Assembly (NCBI RefSeq): GCF_009650765.1
Contig: NZ_CP045740.1
Coordinates: 7,354,001-7,418,000 of the forward strand
DNA: 64,000 nt
DNA from: Streptomyces sp. SUK 48
GTDB taxonomy: Bacteria > Actinomycetota > Actinomycetes > Streptomycetales > Streptomycetaceae
Direction of reading: 5' to 3'
The position numbers and the translations under genes are program-made. The notes beneath the pieces were generated by a model that saw only the letters and a program-made list of their open reading frames with translations, had not been told where the DNA came from and did not search any database. Of this stretch, positions 27,115-35,917 are shown piece after piece; within the stretch, counting starts at the first letter, position 1; every line of letters begins with the position of its first letter.

Positions 27115-28899
27115 TTGCGTAAACCGCACATACGCTCAGTGGCGATCGCGGTCGCGGTGGCGACCGCCGCCACGGGTCTGGCCGGTACGGCCTTCGCAGG
27201 TCCCACGACGGGGGAGGCGCGCTCCGTCGCGTCCGTCACCGACTCCGGCGCCGTGGTGACCGCGGCCCGCACCGCGGCCTTCGCGCACGCGTCCGCGACC
27301 GGTGTCTCCACGGGTGACGAACTCCAGGCCCAGGACGTCATGCTGGACCCCGAGGGCGCCCGCCACGTCCGCTTCGAGCGCACCCACAACGGCCTGCCGG
27401 TGCTCGGCGGCGACCTCGTGGTCCACCTCGACCACCAGCTCGCCTACACGGGCGTGACCCGCGCCGCCGGCCAGGCCGTCAAGCCGGCCGCCGCCGCCAA
27501 GGCCAAGCTGACCGCCGGTCAGGCCGCCGCCAAGGCCGCCCAGGCGGCCAAGGGCGAGGCCGGTACCGCCCAGCTCGTCGTGGATGCCCGCGACGGCGCC
27601 TCCGCGCTCGCCTACCAGGTGACCGTGACCGACCAGGACGGCACCAACACCGTCGTGGTCGACGCCGTCACCGGCAAGGTGCGCAGCAACACGCCCGACA
27701 GCGACCAGTTCCTGTCGCCGAAGCTCGTCAAGAGCCTCCAGAAGAGCGGCGTGACGGCCACCCCGGCCACGGGTGACGCCCGCGCCGCCGCCCTCGGCCG
27801 CGCCGGCGCCCCCACCGGCGCCAAGACGTCCTACCCGTCCGCCGCCAGCGGCACGGGCAAGACCCTCTACGTCGGCAGCGTCGGTCTCACCACCACGCAG
27901 ACCTCGCGCGGCCACTACCAGCTCGCCGACCCGAGCCGGTACGGCACCGAGGTGCGCGACGCCAAGGGCGGCAAGACGGAGAACTTCAACTCCGGTACGA
28001 AGTTCACCACCACCACCAACGTGTGGGGCAACGGCGCGACCTCCAACCGCGCCAGCGCCGCCGCGGACGCCCAGTACGGCATCACCAAGACGCTGGACTT
28101 CTACAAGAAGACCTTCGGCCGCAAGGGCATCGCCGACAACGGCAAGGCCGCCCACGGCCTGGTGCACTGGGGCAGCAAGGTCGCCAACGCCTTCTGGGAC
28201 CCGACCTGCACCTGCATGCTGTACGGCGACGGTGACGGGCAGACCTTCAAGAAGCCGCTGGTCGTCCTCGACGTCACCGGTCACGAGCTGACCCACGGCG
28301 TGGTGGACGCGACCGCCAAGCTGGAGCCGACCTACGTCGACGCGGACGGCAACCAGTACGGCGAGCCGGGTGCGCTCAACGAGTCGCTGGCGGACATCTT
28401 CGGCTCCAACGTCGAGTTCTACGCCAACAACAAGCAGGACACGCCCGACTACCTGATCGGCGAGAAGCTGGGCCTCGCGCAGAAGTTCCTGCGCCGCCTG
28501 GACCACCCCTCGCTGGACAAGCTCGAGGGCACGATCGACTACTGGACGCCGGACACCTACTACACCGAGGTGCACGCCGGTTCCGGTGTCTCGTCGCACG
28601 CCTACTACCTCCTCGCGGAGGGCAGCGGCAAGAAGACGATCAACGGCGTGGCGTACGACTCGCCGACGTACGACAAGTCCACGGTGAAGGGCATCGGCCG
28701 CACCAAGGCCACCGCCATCTTCTACCGTGCGCTGACCCGCTACATGGTGTCCACGACCGACTTCCACGACGCGCGTGTCGCGACGCTCCAGGCGGCCAAG
28801 GACCTGTACGGCGCGAACAGCACCGAGTACAAGACGGTGAACCAGGCGTGGGCGGCGGTCGATGTGACCGCCGCGAACGCGCCGGCCGCCAAGCACTGA
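27115..28899 (+). CDS. Secreted M4 (thermolysin-family) metalloprotease
   Basis: A 594-residue preproprotease. Residues 1-29 form a signal peptide with a basic n-region, ending T-A-F-A. A propeptide (FTP and PepSY-like parts, about 60-200) ends before a mature domain starting near residue 235. Zinc ligands are His390 and His394 with catalytic Glu391 (VTGHELTHGVVDA), and Glu423 (GALNESLADIFGS). There is no C-terminal add-on domain. The start is TTG 27115 with AGAAGGAA about 12 bases upstream; the downstream GTG would lose the basic n-region. A hairpin terminator follows. Confidence 0.9.
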   Translation: MRKPHIRSVAIAVAVATAATGLAGTAFAGPTTGEARSVASVTDSGAVVTAARTAAFAHASATGVSTGDELQAQDVMLDPEGARHVRFERTHNGLPVLGGDLVVHLDHQLAYTGVTRAAGQAVKPAAAAKAKLTAGQAAAKAAQAAKGEAGTAQLVVDARDGASALAYQVTVTDQDGTNTVVVDAVTGKVRSNTPDSDQFLSPKLVKSLQKSGVTATPATGDARAAALGRAGAPTGAKTSYPSAASGTGKTLYVGSVGLTTTQTSRGHYQLADPSRYGTEVRDAKGGKTENFNSGTKFTTTTNVWGNGATSNRASAAADAQYGITKTLDFYKKTFGRKGIADNGKAAHGLVHWGSKVANAFWDPTCTCMLYGDGDGQTFKKPLVVLDVTGHELTHGVVDATAKLEPTYVDADGNQYGEPGALNESLADIFGSNVEFYANNKQDTPDYLIGEKLGLAQKFLRRLDHPSLDKLEGTIDYWTPDTYYTEVHAGSGVSSHAYYLLAEGSGKKTINGVAYDSPTYDKSTVKGIGRTKATAIFYRALTRYMVSTTDFHDARVATLQAAKDLYGANSTEYKTVNQAWAAVDVTAANAPAAKH

Positions 28900-28916
28900 C
28901 GGCCTCGCGCACGACC

Positions 28917-28943
28917 GGATGCCCCGCCCCGCGCGGGGCATCC
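28917..28943 (+). terminator. Hairpin terminator of the M4 protease gene
   Basis: GGATGCCCCGC (28917-28927) pairs perfectly with 28933-28943 across a 5-nt loop, 17 bases after the stop codon. The arm sequence GCGGGGCATCC recurs at about 28960. Confidence 0.75.
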
Positions 28944-29029
28944 GCATGTCCGGACCGGTGCGGGGCATCCGGACCTCTCGACACCGCCGCGATCATGGAC
29001 GGCGGCGAGCCGACGAGGGAGGGGAACGG

Positions 29030-30376
29030 ATGACGGCCCACCGAGGTGCGGACCGGGGCTGGTGGCGGGACCATGTCCTGCGTGGGACACGCGGATACGG
29101 CCGCGGGGGTCCGGCCGGCCGGCGACCGGCCGGGCGTCTCGTGAACGGCCGGTTCGGGCGCGGCTGCCGCGTCGCCGCCGCCCTGCTGACGGTCGCCGCC
29201 TGCCAGGCCGGGCCCACCCGCGCGGTCCTTCATCCGCCGAGTGCCCCGGGCCGCGCCTCTGGCGTGCTGACCTGGGCGGCGAGCGCCGAACGCATGGGCC
29301 CGGGCGTCGCGGGCGCGCAGTACCGGATGATCGTGCACCTCAGCGTCGGCGGCAGCGCGCCGCGCATCCGCTTCACCAACGCCTTCGGCGACCGGCCGCT
29401 GGTCCTCGACCACGTCTACGCGGGCCCGCGCGCCCGGGGCGCCGCCCTGCGCCCCGGCGGCAACCACGCCCTGACCTTCGGCGGCGCCCACCGCGTCACC
29501 GTCCCCGCCGGCTCCGTGGCCTGGAGCGATCCGCTGCCCGGCCGGGTGCCCGCCGGTGCCGATCTCGCGGTGAGCCTGCGCACCCCGCTGGCCGGGGGCC
29601 CGGCCAGCGGCCACGAGCTGGCGCTCCAGACGTCGTACACGGCGCTGGGCGGCGATCTGACCGCCGAGGACGGCGGCGCGCGCTGGACGCGGACCACCGG
29701 CGCCTGGTGGTACGTCGACGCCGTCGCCGTACGTCCCGACCGGCCGGCCGGCGGTGCCGTGGCCGCGCTCGGCGACTCCCTCACCGACGGCTGGCAGTCC
29801 ACCGCCGACCGCAACCGCCGCTGGCCCGACTACCTGGCCCGGCGCCTGCACGCGGCCCGAGGCGCCCTCCAGGGCGTGGCCGACGAGGGCATATCCGGCG
29901 ACAAGCTGCTCGCGGACGGCACCGGGGACGGCGCCGGGCAGAGCATGCTGCACCGGCTGGACCGGGATGTGCTGTCCCAGCCCGGGGTGCGCACCGTCGT
30001 CCTCTTCGCGGGCGTCAACGACCTCAAGGCCCACACCGGTGTCACCGCCGCCGAACTGATCGCCGGATACCGCACGTTGGTCCACCGCGCGCACGCGGCC
30101 CATCTGTGCGTGATGGGCGCCACCATCGGCCCGTTCAAGGGCTGGCCGGAGTGGGACCACGCCGCCGAGGCCGTACGCCGCGAGGTCAACCACCACCTGC
30201 GCACGAGCGGGGACTTCGACGCCGTCGCCGACTTCGACCGGACGCTGCGCGACCCCCGCGACCCCGAGCGCCTGCGGCCGGGGTACGACGGCGGCGACCA
30301 TCTGCACCCCGGCGACCGGGGCATGCGCGCCCTCGCCGGCACCGTCGACCTGAAGCGGCTCGACTGCCGGCGCTGA
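29030..30376 (+). CDS. Exported SGNH/GDSL esterase
   Basis: A 448-residue GDSL-type esterase. The catalytic Ser is in AALGDSLTDGW, the block III Asn is in FAGVNDL, and the C-terminal Asp/His pair is in GGDHLHPGDRG. A beta-rich domain (about 90-265) precedes the SGNH core. Near residue 77 a hydrophobic stretch ends in a lipobox-like LLTVAAC, so it may be a lipoprotein. If so, the in-frame GTG at 29141 would give a more normal signal peptide; 29030 has the better Shine-Dalgarno (GGAGGGGAA). Substrate unknown. Confidence 0.82.
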   Translation: MTAHRGADRGWWRDHVLRGTRGYGRGGPAGRRPAGRLVNGRFGRGCRVAAALLTVAACQAGPTRAVLHPPSAPGRASGVLTWAASAERMGPGVAGAQYRMIVHLSVGGSAPRIRFTNAFGDRPLVLDHVYAGPRARGAALRPGGNHALTFGGAHRVTVPAGSVAWSDPLPGRVPAGADLAVSLRTPLAGGPASGHELALQTSYTALGGDLTAEDGGARWTRTTGAWWYVDAVAVRPDRPAGGAVAALGDSLTDGWQSTADRNRRWPDYLARRLHAARGALQGVADEGISGDKLLADGTGDGAGQSMLHRLDRDVLSQPGVRTVVLFAGVNDLKAHTGVTAAELIAGYRTLVHRAHAAHLCVMGATIGPFKGWPEWDHAAEAVRREVNHHLRTSGDFDAVADFDRTLRDPRDPERLRPGYDGGDHLHPGDRGMRALAGTVDLKRLDCRR

Positions 30377-30399
30377 GGCTCGGCCCGCGGTTCAGCGGC

Positions 30400-30750
30400 T
30401 CACCCCAGGGTCCGCGCCCAGTCCCGCGGCACCCGCCCCGCGGGGCCCGGCACCGGCTGGTCGGCCGGATGCCCGGCCGGCGGGGCGAGTGCGGGCCCCT
30501 CGGCGCTCAGCTCCTCGGTGGCGAAGTTCCAGAACCACGCCTCGTCCGGCTCGAAGCTGCGGATCACCGGATGCCCGGTGGCCCGGTAGTGCGCGGTGGC
30601 GTGCTTGGCGGGCGAGTCGTCGCAGCAGCCGATGTGCCCGCACTGGGCGCAGCGCCGCAGATGGAACCACCACCCGCCCGCCGCCTCGCACTCCACGCAA
30701 CCGGTGCCGCTCGGCGGGACGTTCGTGTCGATGCCCTCGGTGCCGCTCAT
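30400..30750 (-). CDS. ZnF-UBP domain protein
   Basis: The 116-residue protein is almost entirely a UBP-type zinc finger. Candidate ligands are Cys18 and Cys21 (GCVECEAAGG), Cys34 and Cys37 (RRCAQCGHIGCC), Cys42/Cys43, His50, His54 and His60 (ATAHYRATGHPV). In eukaryotes this fold binds the free C-terminal Gly-Gly of ubiquitin; bacterial versions have no settled role. Its ATG overlaps the kinase stop by ATGA (30747-30750), so the genes are translationally coupled. It is the last gene of a three-gene operon. The C-terminal 40 residues are Pro/Gly-rich. Confidence 0.88.
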   Translation of the reverse strand: MSGTEGIDTNVPPSGTGCVECEAAGGWWFHLRRCAQCGHIGCCDDSPAKHATAHYRATGHPVIRSFEPDEAWFWNFATEELSAEGPALAPPAGHPADQPVPGPAGRVPRDWARTLG

Positions 30751-32234
30751 ACGGCCTCCTCCGATCGTTCGCCGGCCGGTCCGGGCGGTCCGGCCGGCTC
30801 GGGTGGTCCGGCGGTCAGCGGCAGCAGCACCTGGAAGCGGGTGTCACCGGGCTCCGAGTCGACCCGCAGCGTGCCGTGGTGCTTGTCGACGACGATCCGC
30901 CAGGAGATGTCCAGACCGAGCCCGGTGCCCTCGCCGACCGGCTTGGTGGTGAAGAACGGGTCGAAGATCCGGTCCTCGATCTCCGCCGGGATGCCCGGCC
31001 CGGTGTCCCGGAACTCCACCAGCACCCGGTCGTGGTCGCGCGCGGTGCGCACCGTCAGGGTGCCCTCGCCGCCCGAACTCCGCATCGCGGAGACGGCGTT
31101 GTCGATCAGGTTGGTCCACACCTGGTTCAGCTCCGCCGGATAGGCGGGCACCGGCGGGAGCGTCCGGTCGTACTCCTTGACCACCCGGATGCCGGAGCCG
31201 AACTTGGCCGACAGCATCAGCAGCGTGCTCTCCAGGAGTTCGTGCACGTCCACCGCGCGGTACGGCGCCCGGTCCAGCTGCGCGTACTGCTTGGCCGCGT
31301 CCACCAGATGCGAGATGCGGGCGGTGGAGTCCTCGATCTCGGTCATCAGCAGCTCGGTCTCCACCGTGTAGTTGAGCCAGCCGATCGCACCCGGCAAAAT
31401 CTCCTCGTCCACGGCCGCCGCGACCTGCTCCAGCCAGTCGGCGTCGAGTCCCGCCTGGACGAAGGTCGGTGCCAGCCGCCAGCCGTCCGCGATGCCGTGG
31501 TCCTCCAGCCAGTCCCCGAGCAGATCCTCCCGGTCGGCGGCCTCCAGCGGACCGAGCGCCGGGGCCTTCGCCACCCGCTCGGCGGTGCGCTCCTGGATCT
31601 CGACCAGGCTCGCCAACGCGTCCCGGGAGAACGGCCCTTCGGCGATCACGGCCAGCTTGCGCCGCATCTTCGCCACCCGCTCCCGCAGCGTGGCGGTGGC
31701 CCGCACGGCCGCGGCCGCCGGGTTGTTCAGCTCATGGGTGAGCCCCGCCGACAGCGAGCCGAGCGCCAGCAGCCGCTCCCGCTGCCCGATCGCCGCCTGA
31801 GTGGTCTTCGAGCCGAAGAACAGGCCCTCCAGCAGATGCACCGCCATCGGGAACCACGCGTGCATCACGTCCGCGAACAGATCGGCGGGCAGCACGAAGA
31901 ACCGCGTCGGCTCGGTGGCCCGCAGCGAGTTGGTGTACACCTGCCGCACCCGGTCGCCCAGATACGCCTGCATGGCGCCGCCGTACACCCCGCGCTGCGA
32001 GGTCCGGGTGACCTCCACGTCGTCCGCGCCGACCCGGCGCGAGATCACCACCGTCCCCTCGACCATCACGAAGAAGCAGGTCGCGGGAGAGCCCTCGGTG
32101 TACACCGGACCCGGCGGGAACAGCTCCACCCGCCCCTCGGCGCACAGCCGCCCCAGCTGCTCGGGGGCGAGCTTCTCGAAGAGGAACAGCGACCGGATCT
32201 CCTTCGGGTCGCACGGCATGATCTGCCCGCTCAT
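30747..32234 (-). CDS. Cyclic-nucleotide-type domain fused to a histidine kinase
   Basis: A 495-residue soluble protein. Residues about 10-130 are a Crp-like sensor domain (IRSLFLFEKLAPEQL, TCFFVMVEGTVVISRRVGAD), with a poorly conserved phosphate cassette (YGGAMQAYLGD). The kinase part has the phosphoacceptor His167 in LSAGLTHELNNPAAA and ATP-binding motifs NLIDNAVSAM, DTGPGIP and GEGTGLGLDIS. No receiver domain is attached, but the upstream overlapping gene encodes one. ATG 32234 overlaps that gene's stop (ATGA), and its own stop overlaps the ZnF-UBP start. It probably phosphorylates the neighbouring flavoprotein. Confidence 0.9.
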   Translation of the reverse strand: MSGQIMPCDPKEIRSLFLFEKLAPEQLGRLCAEGRVELFPPGPVYTEGSPATCFFVMVEGTVVISRRVGADDVEVTRTSQRGVYGGAMQAYLGDRVRQVYTNSLRATEPTRFFVLPADLFADVMHAWFPMAVHLLEGLFFGSKTTQAAIGQRERLLALGSLSAGLTHELNNPAAAAVRATATLRERVAKMRRKLAVIAEGPFSRDALASLVEIQERTAERVAKAPALGPLEAADREDLLGDWLEDHGIADGWRLAPTFVQAGLDADWLEQVAAAVDEEILPGAIGWLNYTVETELLMTEIEDSTARISHLVDAAKQYAQLDRAPYRAVDVHELLESTLLMLSAKFGSGIRVVKEYDRTLPPVPAYPAELNQVWTNLIDNAVSAMRSSGGEGTLTVRTARDHDRVLVEFRDTGPGIPAEIEDRIFDPFFTTKPVGEGTGLGLDISWRIVVDKHHGTLRVDSEPGDTRFQVLLPLTAGPPEPAGPPGPAGERSEEAV

Positions 32235-33940
32235 GACTGCTCCAGATACCGGTGGACGAGCATGACGGCCATCGCACCCTCGCCGACGGCGGAGGCGACG
32301 CGCTTCGCGGACTCGGCGCGCGCGTCGCCCGCCACGAACACGCCGGGCACGCTGGTCTCCAGGTGGTAGGGCGGCCGGTCCAGCTCCCAGCCGGCCGGGG
32401 GCCGCCCGTCGGCGGTCAGATCCGGCCCGGCGAGGATGAAGCCGCGCTCGTCGCGCCGCACGCCCTCGCCGAGCCAGTCGGTCAGCGGGGCCGCGCCGAT
32501 GAACACGAACATCCACTGGGCGTCGACCCGTTCGGTCTCCCCGGTCGCCGTGTCACGCAGGGTCAGCCGCTCCAGCCGCTCCGCGCCGTGGGCCGCGTCC
32601 ACCACCGTGCGGCAGCGCACCTCGATGTTCGGCGCCTCGGCGATCTGCTGGACCAGGTAGTACGACATCGACGCCGCCAGATCCGCGCCGCGCACCAGCA
32701 GCGTCACCGACTTGGCGCCCCGGGCGAGGTACATCGCCGCCTGACCCGCCGAGTTGGCGCCGCCGACGATGTACACGTCCTGGCCCTGGCAGCCGGCCGC
32801 CTCGGTCAGCGCGGAGCCGTAGTACACCCCGCAGCCGGTGAGGTCCGCGCAGCCCTGGGCGTCGAGTTGCCGGTACTGCACGCCGGTCGCCAGGATGACG
32901 CTGTGCGCGGCGATCGCCGTACCGTCCGCGAACCGTACGACCCGGGCGGCGCCACATGTCTCCAGGGCCGTCACCTCGCGCGCGGTCAGGATCTCGGCAC
33001 CGAACCGGGCCGCCTGCCGCCGCGCCCGGTCGGTGAGCTGGGCGCCGGAGACACCGTCCGGGAAGCCCAGGTAGTTCTCGATGCGGGAACTCTGCCCGGC
33101 TTGCCCGCCGGTCGCCGAGCGCTCCACCAGCACCGTGCGCAGCCCCTCCGAGGCCCCGTACACGGCCGCGCCGAGCCCGGCCGGGCCGCCGCCGATCACC
33201 ACCAGGTCGTAGAAGTCGGCCGTGGGTGTCGTGGCGAGGCCCACCCGCGCGGCCAGTTCGGGTGCCTCGGGCTCGACCAGCGCCGAGCCGTCCGGGGTGA
33301 TCACCACCGGCAGCCGCTGCCCGTCCAGCCCGGCCGCCGCCAGCAGCCGCTGCCCCTCCGGCTCCTCCACGGAGTACCAGCGGTACGGCACCTGGTTGCG
33401 GGCCAGGAACTCCCGCACCCGCGACGACGGCGCCGACCAGCGGTGCCCGACCACCTTGGTGCTCGGCACCGGCTTGTGGTCGCTGGCGCGCCACGCCGTC
33501 AGGAGATCGTCCAGCACCGGATAGAGCTTCTCCTCCGGCGGGTCCCAGGGCTTGAGCAGATAGTGGTCGAGGTCCACCACGTTGATCGCGTCGATCGCCG
33601 CGTTCGTGTCCGCGTACGCGGTCAGCAGCACCCGCCGCGCCCCCGGGTACACGTCGAGCGCCTGCTCCAGGAACTCGATGCCGTTCATCCGGGGCATCCG
33701 GTAGTCGGCCAGGATCACCGCCACCAGATCGCCGCGCAGCTTCAGCTCGCGCAGCGCCTCCAGCGCGGACGGCCCGGACTCGGCGCGCACGATCCGGTAC
33801 GACGCTCCGTAGCGGCGCCTGAGATCACGGGCGACGGCGCGGGAGACCCCTGGGTCGTCGTCCACGGTCAGGATGACGGTCCGCGTCGCGTCGGCGGCCG
33901 GTGCCGTCGGGGGCGGTGTCCTGGGCGCGGCCTGTGTCAT
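32231..33940 (-). CDS. Receiver / glutaredoxin-like / thioredoxin-reductase-like fusion flavoprotein
   Basis: The 569-residue protein has three parts. Residues 20-150 are a response-regulator receiver with acid pocket D27-D29, phosphoacceptor Asp79 (ILADYRMPRMNG), Thr107 and Lys130. Residues 160-236 look glutaredoxin-like (KVVGHRWSAPSSRVREFL, then LPVVITPDGSAL), with serines where the CxxC would be. From 245 a thioredoxin-reductase fold has FAD loop GGGPAG (250-255), NAD(P) loop GGANSAG (393-399) and VFVAGDARAE. The CATC site is replaced by VYYGSAL. ATG 33940 has GGGAG five bases upstream. First gene of the operon, divergent from a Usp gene. Confidence 0.88.
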   Translation of the reverse strand: MTQAAPRTPPPTAPAADATRTVILTVDDDPGVSRAVARDLRRRYGASYRIVRAESGPSALEALRELKLRGDLVAVILADYRMPRMNGIEFLEQALDVYPGARRVLLTAYADTNAAIDAINVVDLDHYLLKPWDPPEEKLYPVLDDLLTAWRASDHKPVPSTKVVGHRWSAPSSRVREFLARNQVPYRWYSVEEPEGQRLLAAAGLDGQRLPVVITPDGSALVEPEAPELAARVGLATTPTADFYDLVVIGGGPAGLGAAVYGASEGLRTVLVERSATGGQAGQSSRIENYLGFPDGVSGAQLTDRARRQAARFGAEILTAREVTALETCGAARVVRFADGTAIAAHSVILATGVQYRQLDAQGCADLTGCGVYYGSALTEAAGCQGQDVYIVGGANSAGQAAMYLARGAKSVTLLVRGADLAASMSYYLVQQIAEAPNIEVRCRTVVDAAHGAERLERLTLRDTATGETERVDAQWMFVFIGAAPLTDWLGEGVRRDERGFILAGPDLTADGRPPAGWELDRPPYHLETSVPGVFVAGDARAESAKRVASAVGEGAMAVMLVHRYLEQS

Positions 33941-34177
33941 GGATCTCCCACCCCGAGCGTCGGAATCCCGCGGCGCGGTGGCACGGGCGCCCTCGCACCG
34001 GTACGCGCCCATCGTATGTTCGATCGCCCGGCTTCGCCCCGGCGTCCGGTTCCACCCAGCGCCCCGGCGTCCGGGGTCCGCCCCCGCGCCGCGGAGGGCC
34101 GGGGTCCGGCCGGGGCGCGCCGTGTCCGATAGTGGGCATCGGCAGCACGAACGGTCGGCACGACGAGGAGGCCACGG

Positions 34178-35047
34178 ATGACACGGGCGATCACGGCAGG
34201 GCTCGACGGCACGCAGGAGAGCCTGGCCGCGCTGGACTGGGCGGCCAGGGAGGCCGTACGCCGGGGGCTGCCCCTGCGGGTCCTGCACGCGTGGCACCAC
34301 GCCGAGAAGCTCGCGGGAGCCGCCGACCGGGACACCCAGCGGGGGTGGGCCGAGGAGGGCGTCGCACAGGCGGTGCGCCAGGTCGCCGAGCGGCATCCGG
34401 AGCTCACGGTGAGCGTCGACGTGGCCGAGGGGGACGCCGGCGAGGTACTGGGCCGCGCGGCCCGGGACGCTCAGATGCTGGTCCTGGGCTCGCGCGGGCA
34501 CGGCCCGGTCGTCGGCTTCCTGCTGGGCTCGGTGGGCCGGCGCGTCATCGCCGAGGCCGCCCGGCCCGTGGTGCTCGTGCGCGCCGGCGACCGCGCCGCC
34601 CTGGAGGCCGCCGGGCGCGAGGTGGTGGTCGGCCAGGACGGCGACGCCGAGGACAGCGCGGCCGCGCTGCGCTTCGCCTTCGAGACGGCGGCGGCCCGCG
34701 GCGCCACCGTGCGCGCCATACGGGCCTGGACCCTGCCGCCGGTCTTCGCCTACAGCCCCGGCTCGCTCAGGCTGCTGGACGAGGCCGGGGGCCTGGAGCC
34801 GTACGAGAAGCAGGCGCTGGCCGATGCGCTGCGGCCCTGGCGCGAGCGGTTCCCCGACGTGCCGGTGGCCGAGCAGGTGGAGATGGGCAGCGCGGGGCAG
34901 GTGCTGCTGTCGCTCGTCGGCCGCGCCCAGCTGATGGTCGTCGGCCGCCGGGCCCGCCGCACCGCCGTGGGCGCCCGCATCGGCTCGGTCGCGCACGGGG
35001 TGCTGCACCACGCGGACTGCCCGGTGGCGGTGGTCCCGCACGACTGA
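34178..35047 (+). CDS. Universal stress protein, two Usp domains
   Basis: The 289 residues form two UspA folds: 1-140 with the ATP-loop pattern GSRGHGPVVGFLLGSVGRRV, and 145-289 with VVGRRARRTAVGARIGSVAH. The first motif agrees with G-2x-G-9x-G-S ATP-binding Usps; the second is degenerate. Tandem Usps are common in actinobacterial dormancy and redox responses. GAGGAGG lies upstream of ATG 34178. It is divergent from the flavoprotein-kinase operon across 237 bases, which suggests shared regulation but does not prove it. Confidence 0.9.
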   Translation: MTRAITAGLDGTQESLAALDWAAREAVRRGLPLRVLHAWHHAEKLAGAADRDTQRGWAEEGVAQAVRQVAERHPELTVSVDVAEGDAGEVLGRAARDAQMLVLGSRGHGPVVGFLLGSVGRRVIAEAARPVVLVRAGDRAALEAAGREVVVGQDGDAEDSAAALRFAFETAAARGATVRAIRAWTLPPVFAYSPGSLRLLDEAGGLEPYEKQALADALRPWRERFPDVPVAEQVEMGSAGQVLLSLVGRAQLMVVGRRARRTAVGARIGSVAHGVLHHADCPVAVVPHD

Positions 35048-35054
35048 CCCGGCG

Positions 35055-35828
35055 TCAACCCGCCTTGGACGTGCGGGACTTACCGGTGGCCCGGTCCCGG
35101 GCCTGTTCGGCGGCGGCGCGCACCGCGCCCCGGTGGACCGGTCCGTGGCCGGGCAGCAGGGTGTCGCCGTCGAGCCCGGCGATCAGGTCGAGGGAGGCCA
35201 CGACCCGGGCGCGGTCGTGGTCGAAGAAGCCGGGCAGCAGTTGCGGCCCCTTGGTCCAGGACACGGCGTGCCCGCTGACCAGGGCGTCCCCGGAGATCAC
35301 GATGCCGGTCTCCGGCAGGTGGTAGACGCAGTGCCCGTCGGTGTGGCCGGGGGTGTGCACGGGCACCGGGCGGCCCGGCAGGTCGAGCGCGCCCGCTCCG
35401 GGGAACGGCTCCGGCGCGGTGACCGGGTTGTGCTCCATGCCGCCCACCTTGATGACATGCGCGGCCCACGGCAGCATGCCCGGCCGCCAGACGTTGCGGA
35501 CGACGTCGCCGAGGGTGGCCTGGTGCAGGAACTCCCGCCGGGCGTGCGGGACTTCGGCCGGGTGGAGGTAGACCGGCGTGCCGTACGTCGAGCGCAGGTA
35601 CTCGGCCGAGCCCAGATGGTCGTTGTGCGCGTGGGTGATCAGCACGGCGGAGACCGCCTCCGGTGAACCGCCCACCGCGGCGAGGGACTCCAGGATTCCC
35701 GGCCGGTCCCCGGGATACCCGGTGTCGATCAGGGTGAGGGCGTCCCCGTCCTTCAGGATCACCCAGTTGACGTTGTTGCCGTGCACCAGGTAGGTGCCGT
35801 CGGCGACTTGGTGTACCTCTGCCCGCAT
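35055..35828 (-). CDS. MBL-fold metallohydrolase
   Basis: A 257-residue metallo-beta-lactamase-fold hydrolase. The binuclear metal site is visible as H-x-H-x-D-H (LITHAHNDHLGSAEYL), His in VHTPGHTDGHCVYHL, Asp in VISGDALVSGH and the last His in LLPGHGPVH. This resembles glyoxalase II-like or lactonase-like members; no substrate is implied. The frame is open upstream but ATG 35828 follows GGAGAGACC. It ends eight bases from the convergent Usp stop codon. Confidence 0.87.
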   Translation of the reverse strand: MRAEVHQVADGTYLVHGNNVNWVILKDGDALTLIDTGYPGDRPGILESLAAVGGSPEAVSAVLITHAHNDHLGSAEYLRSTYGTPVYLHPAEVPHARREFLHQATLGDVVRNVWRPGMLPWAAHVIKVGGMEHNPVTAPEPFPGAGALDLPGRPVPVHTPGHTDGHCVYHLPETGIVISGDALVSGHAVSWTKGPQLLPGFFDHDRARVVASLDLIAGLDGDTLLPGHGPVHRGAVRAAAEQARDRATGKSRTSKAG

Positions 35829-35917
35829 GGTCTCTCCGCGCCCGAGTGCCAATGATCTTCGAGGAGACAGCCAACCAGATCCGCAACCGTGGGGCGCAAG
35901 GGGGCGGGCGGGACCGC

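Noticed and set aside
32252..34132. A 626-codon plus-strand frame opposite the flavoprotein gene
   Set aside because: It is His/Arg/Gly-rich antisense to a gene with clear receiver and flavin motifs.
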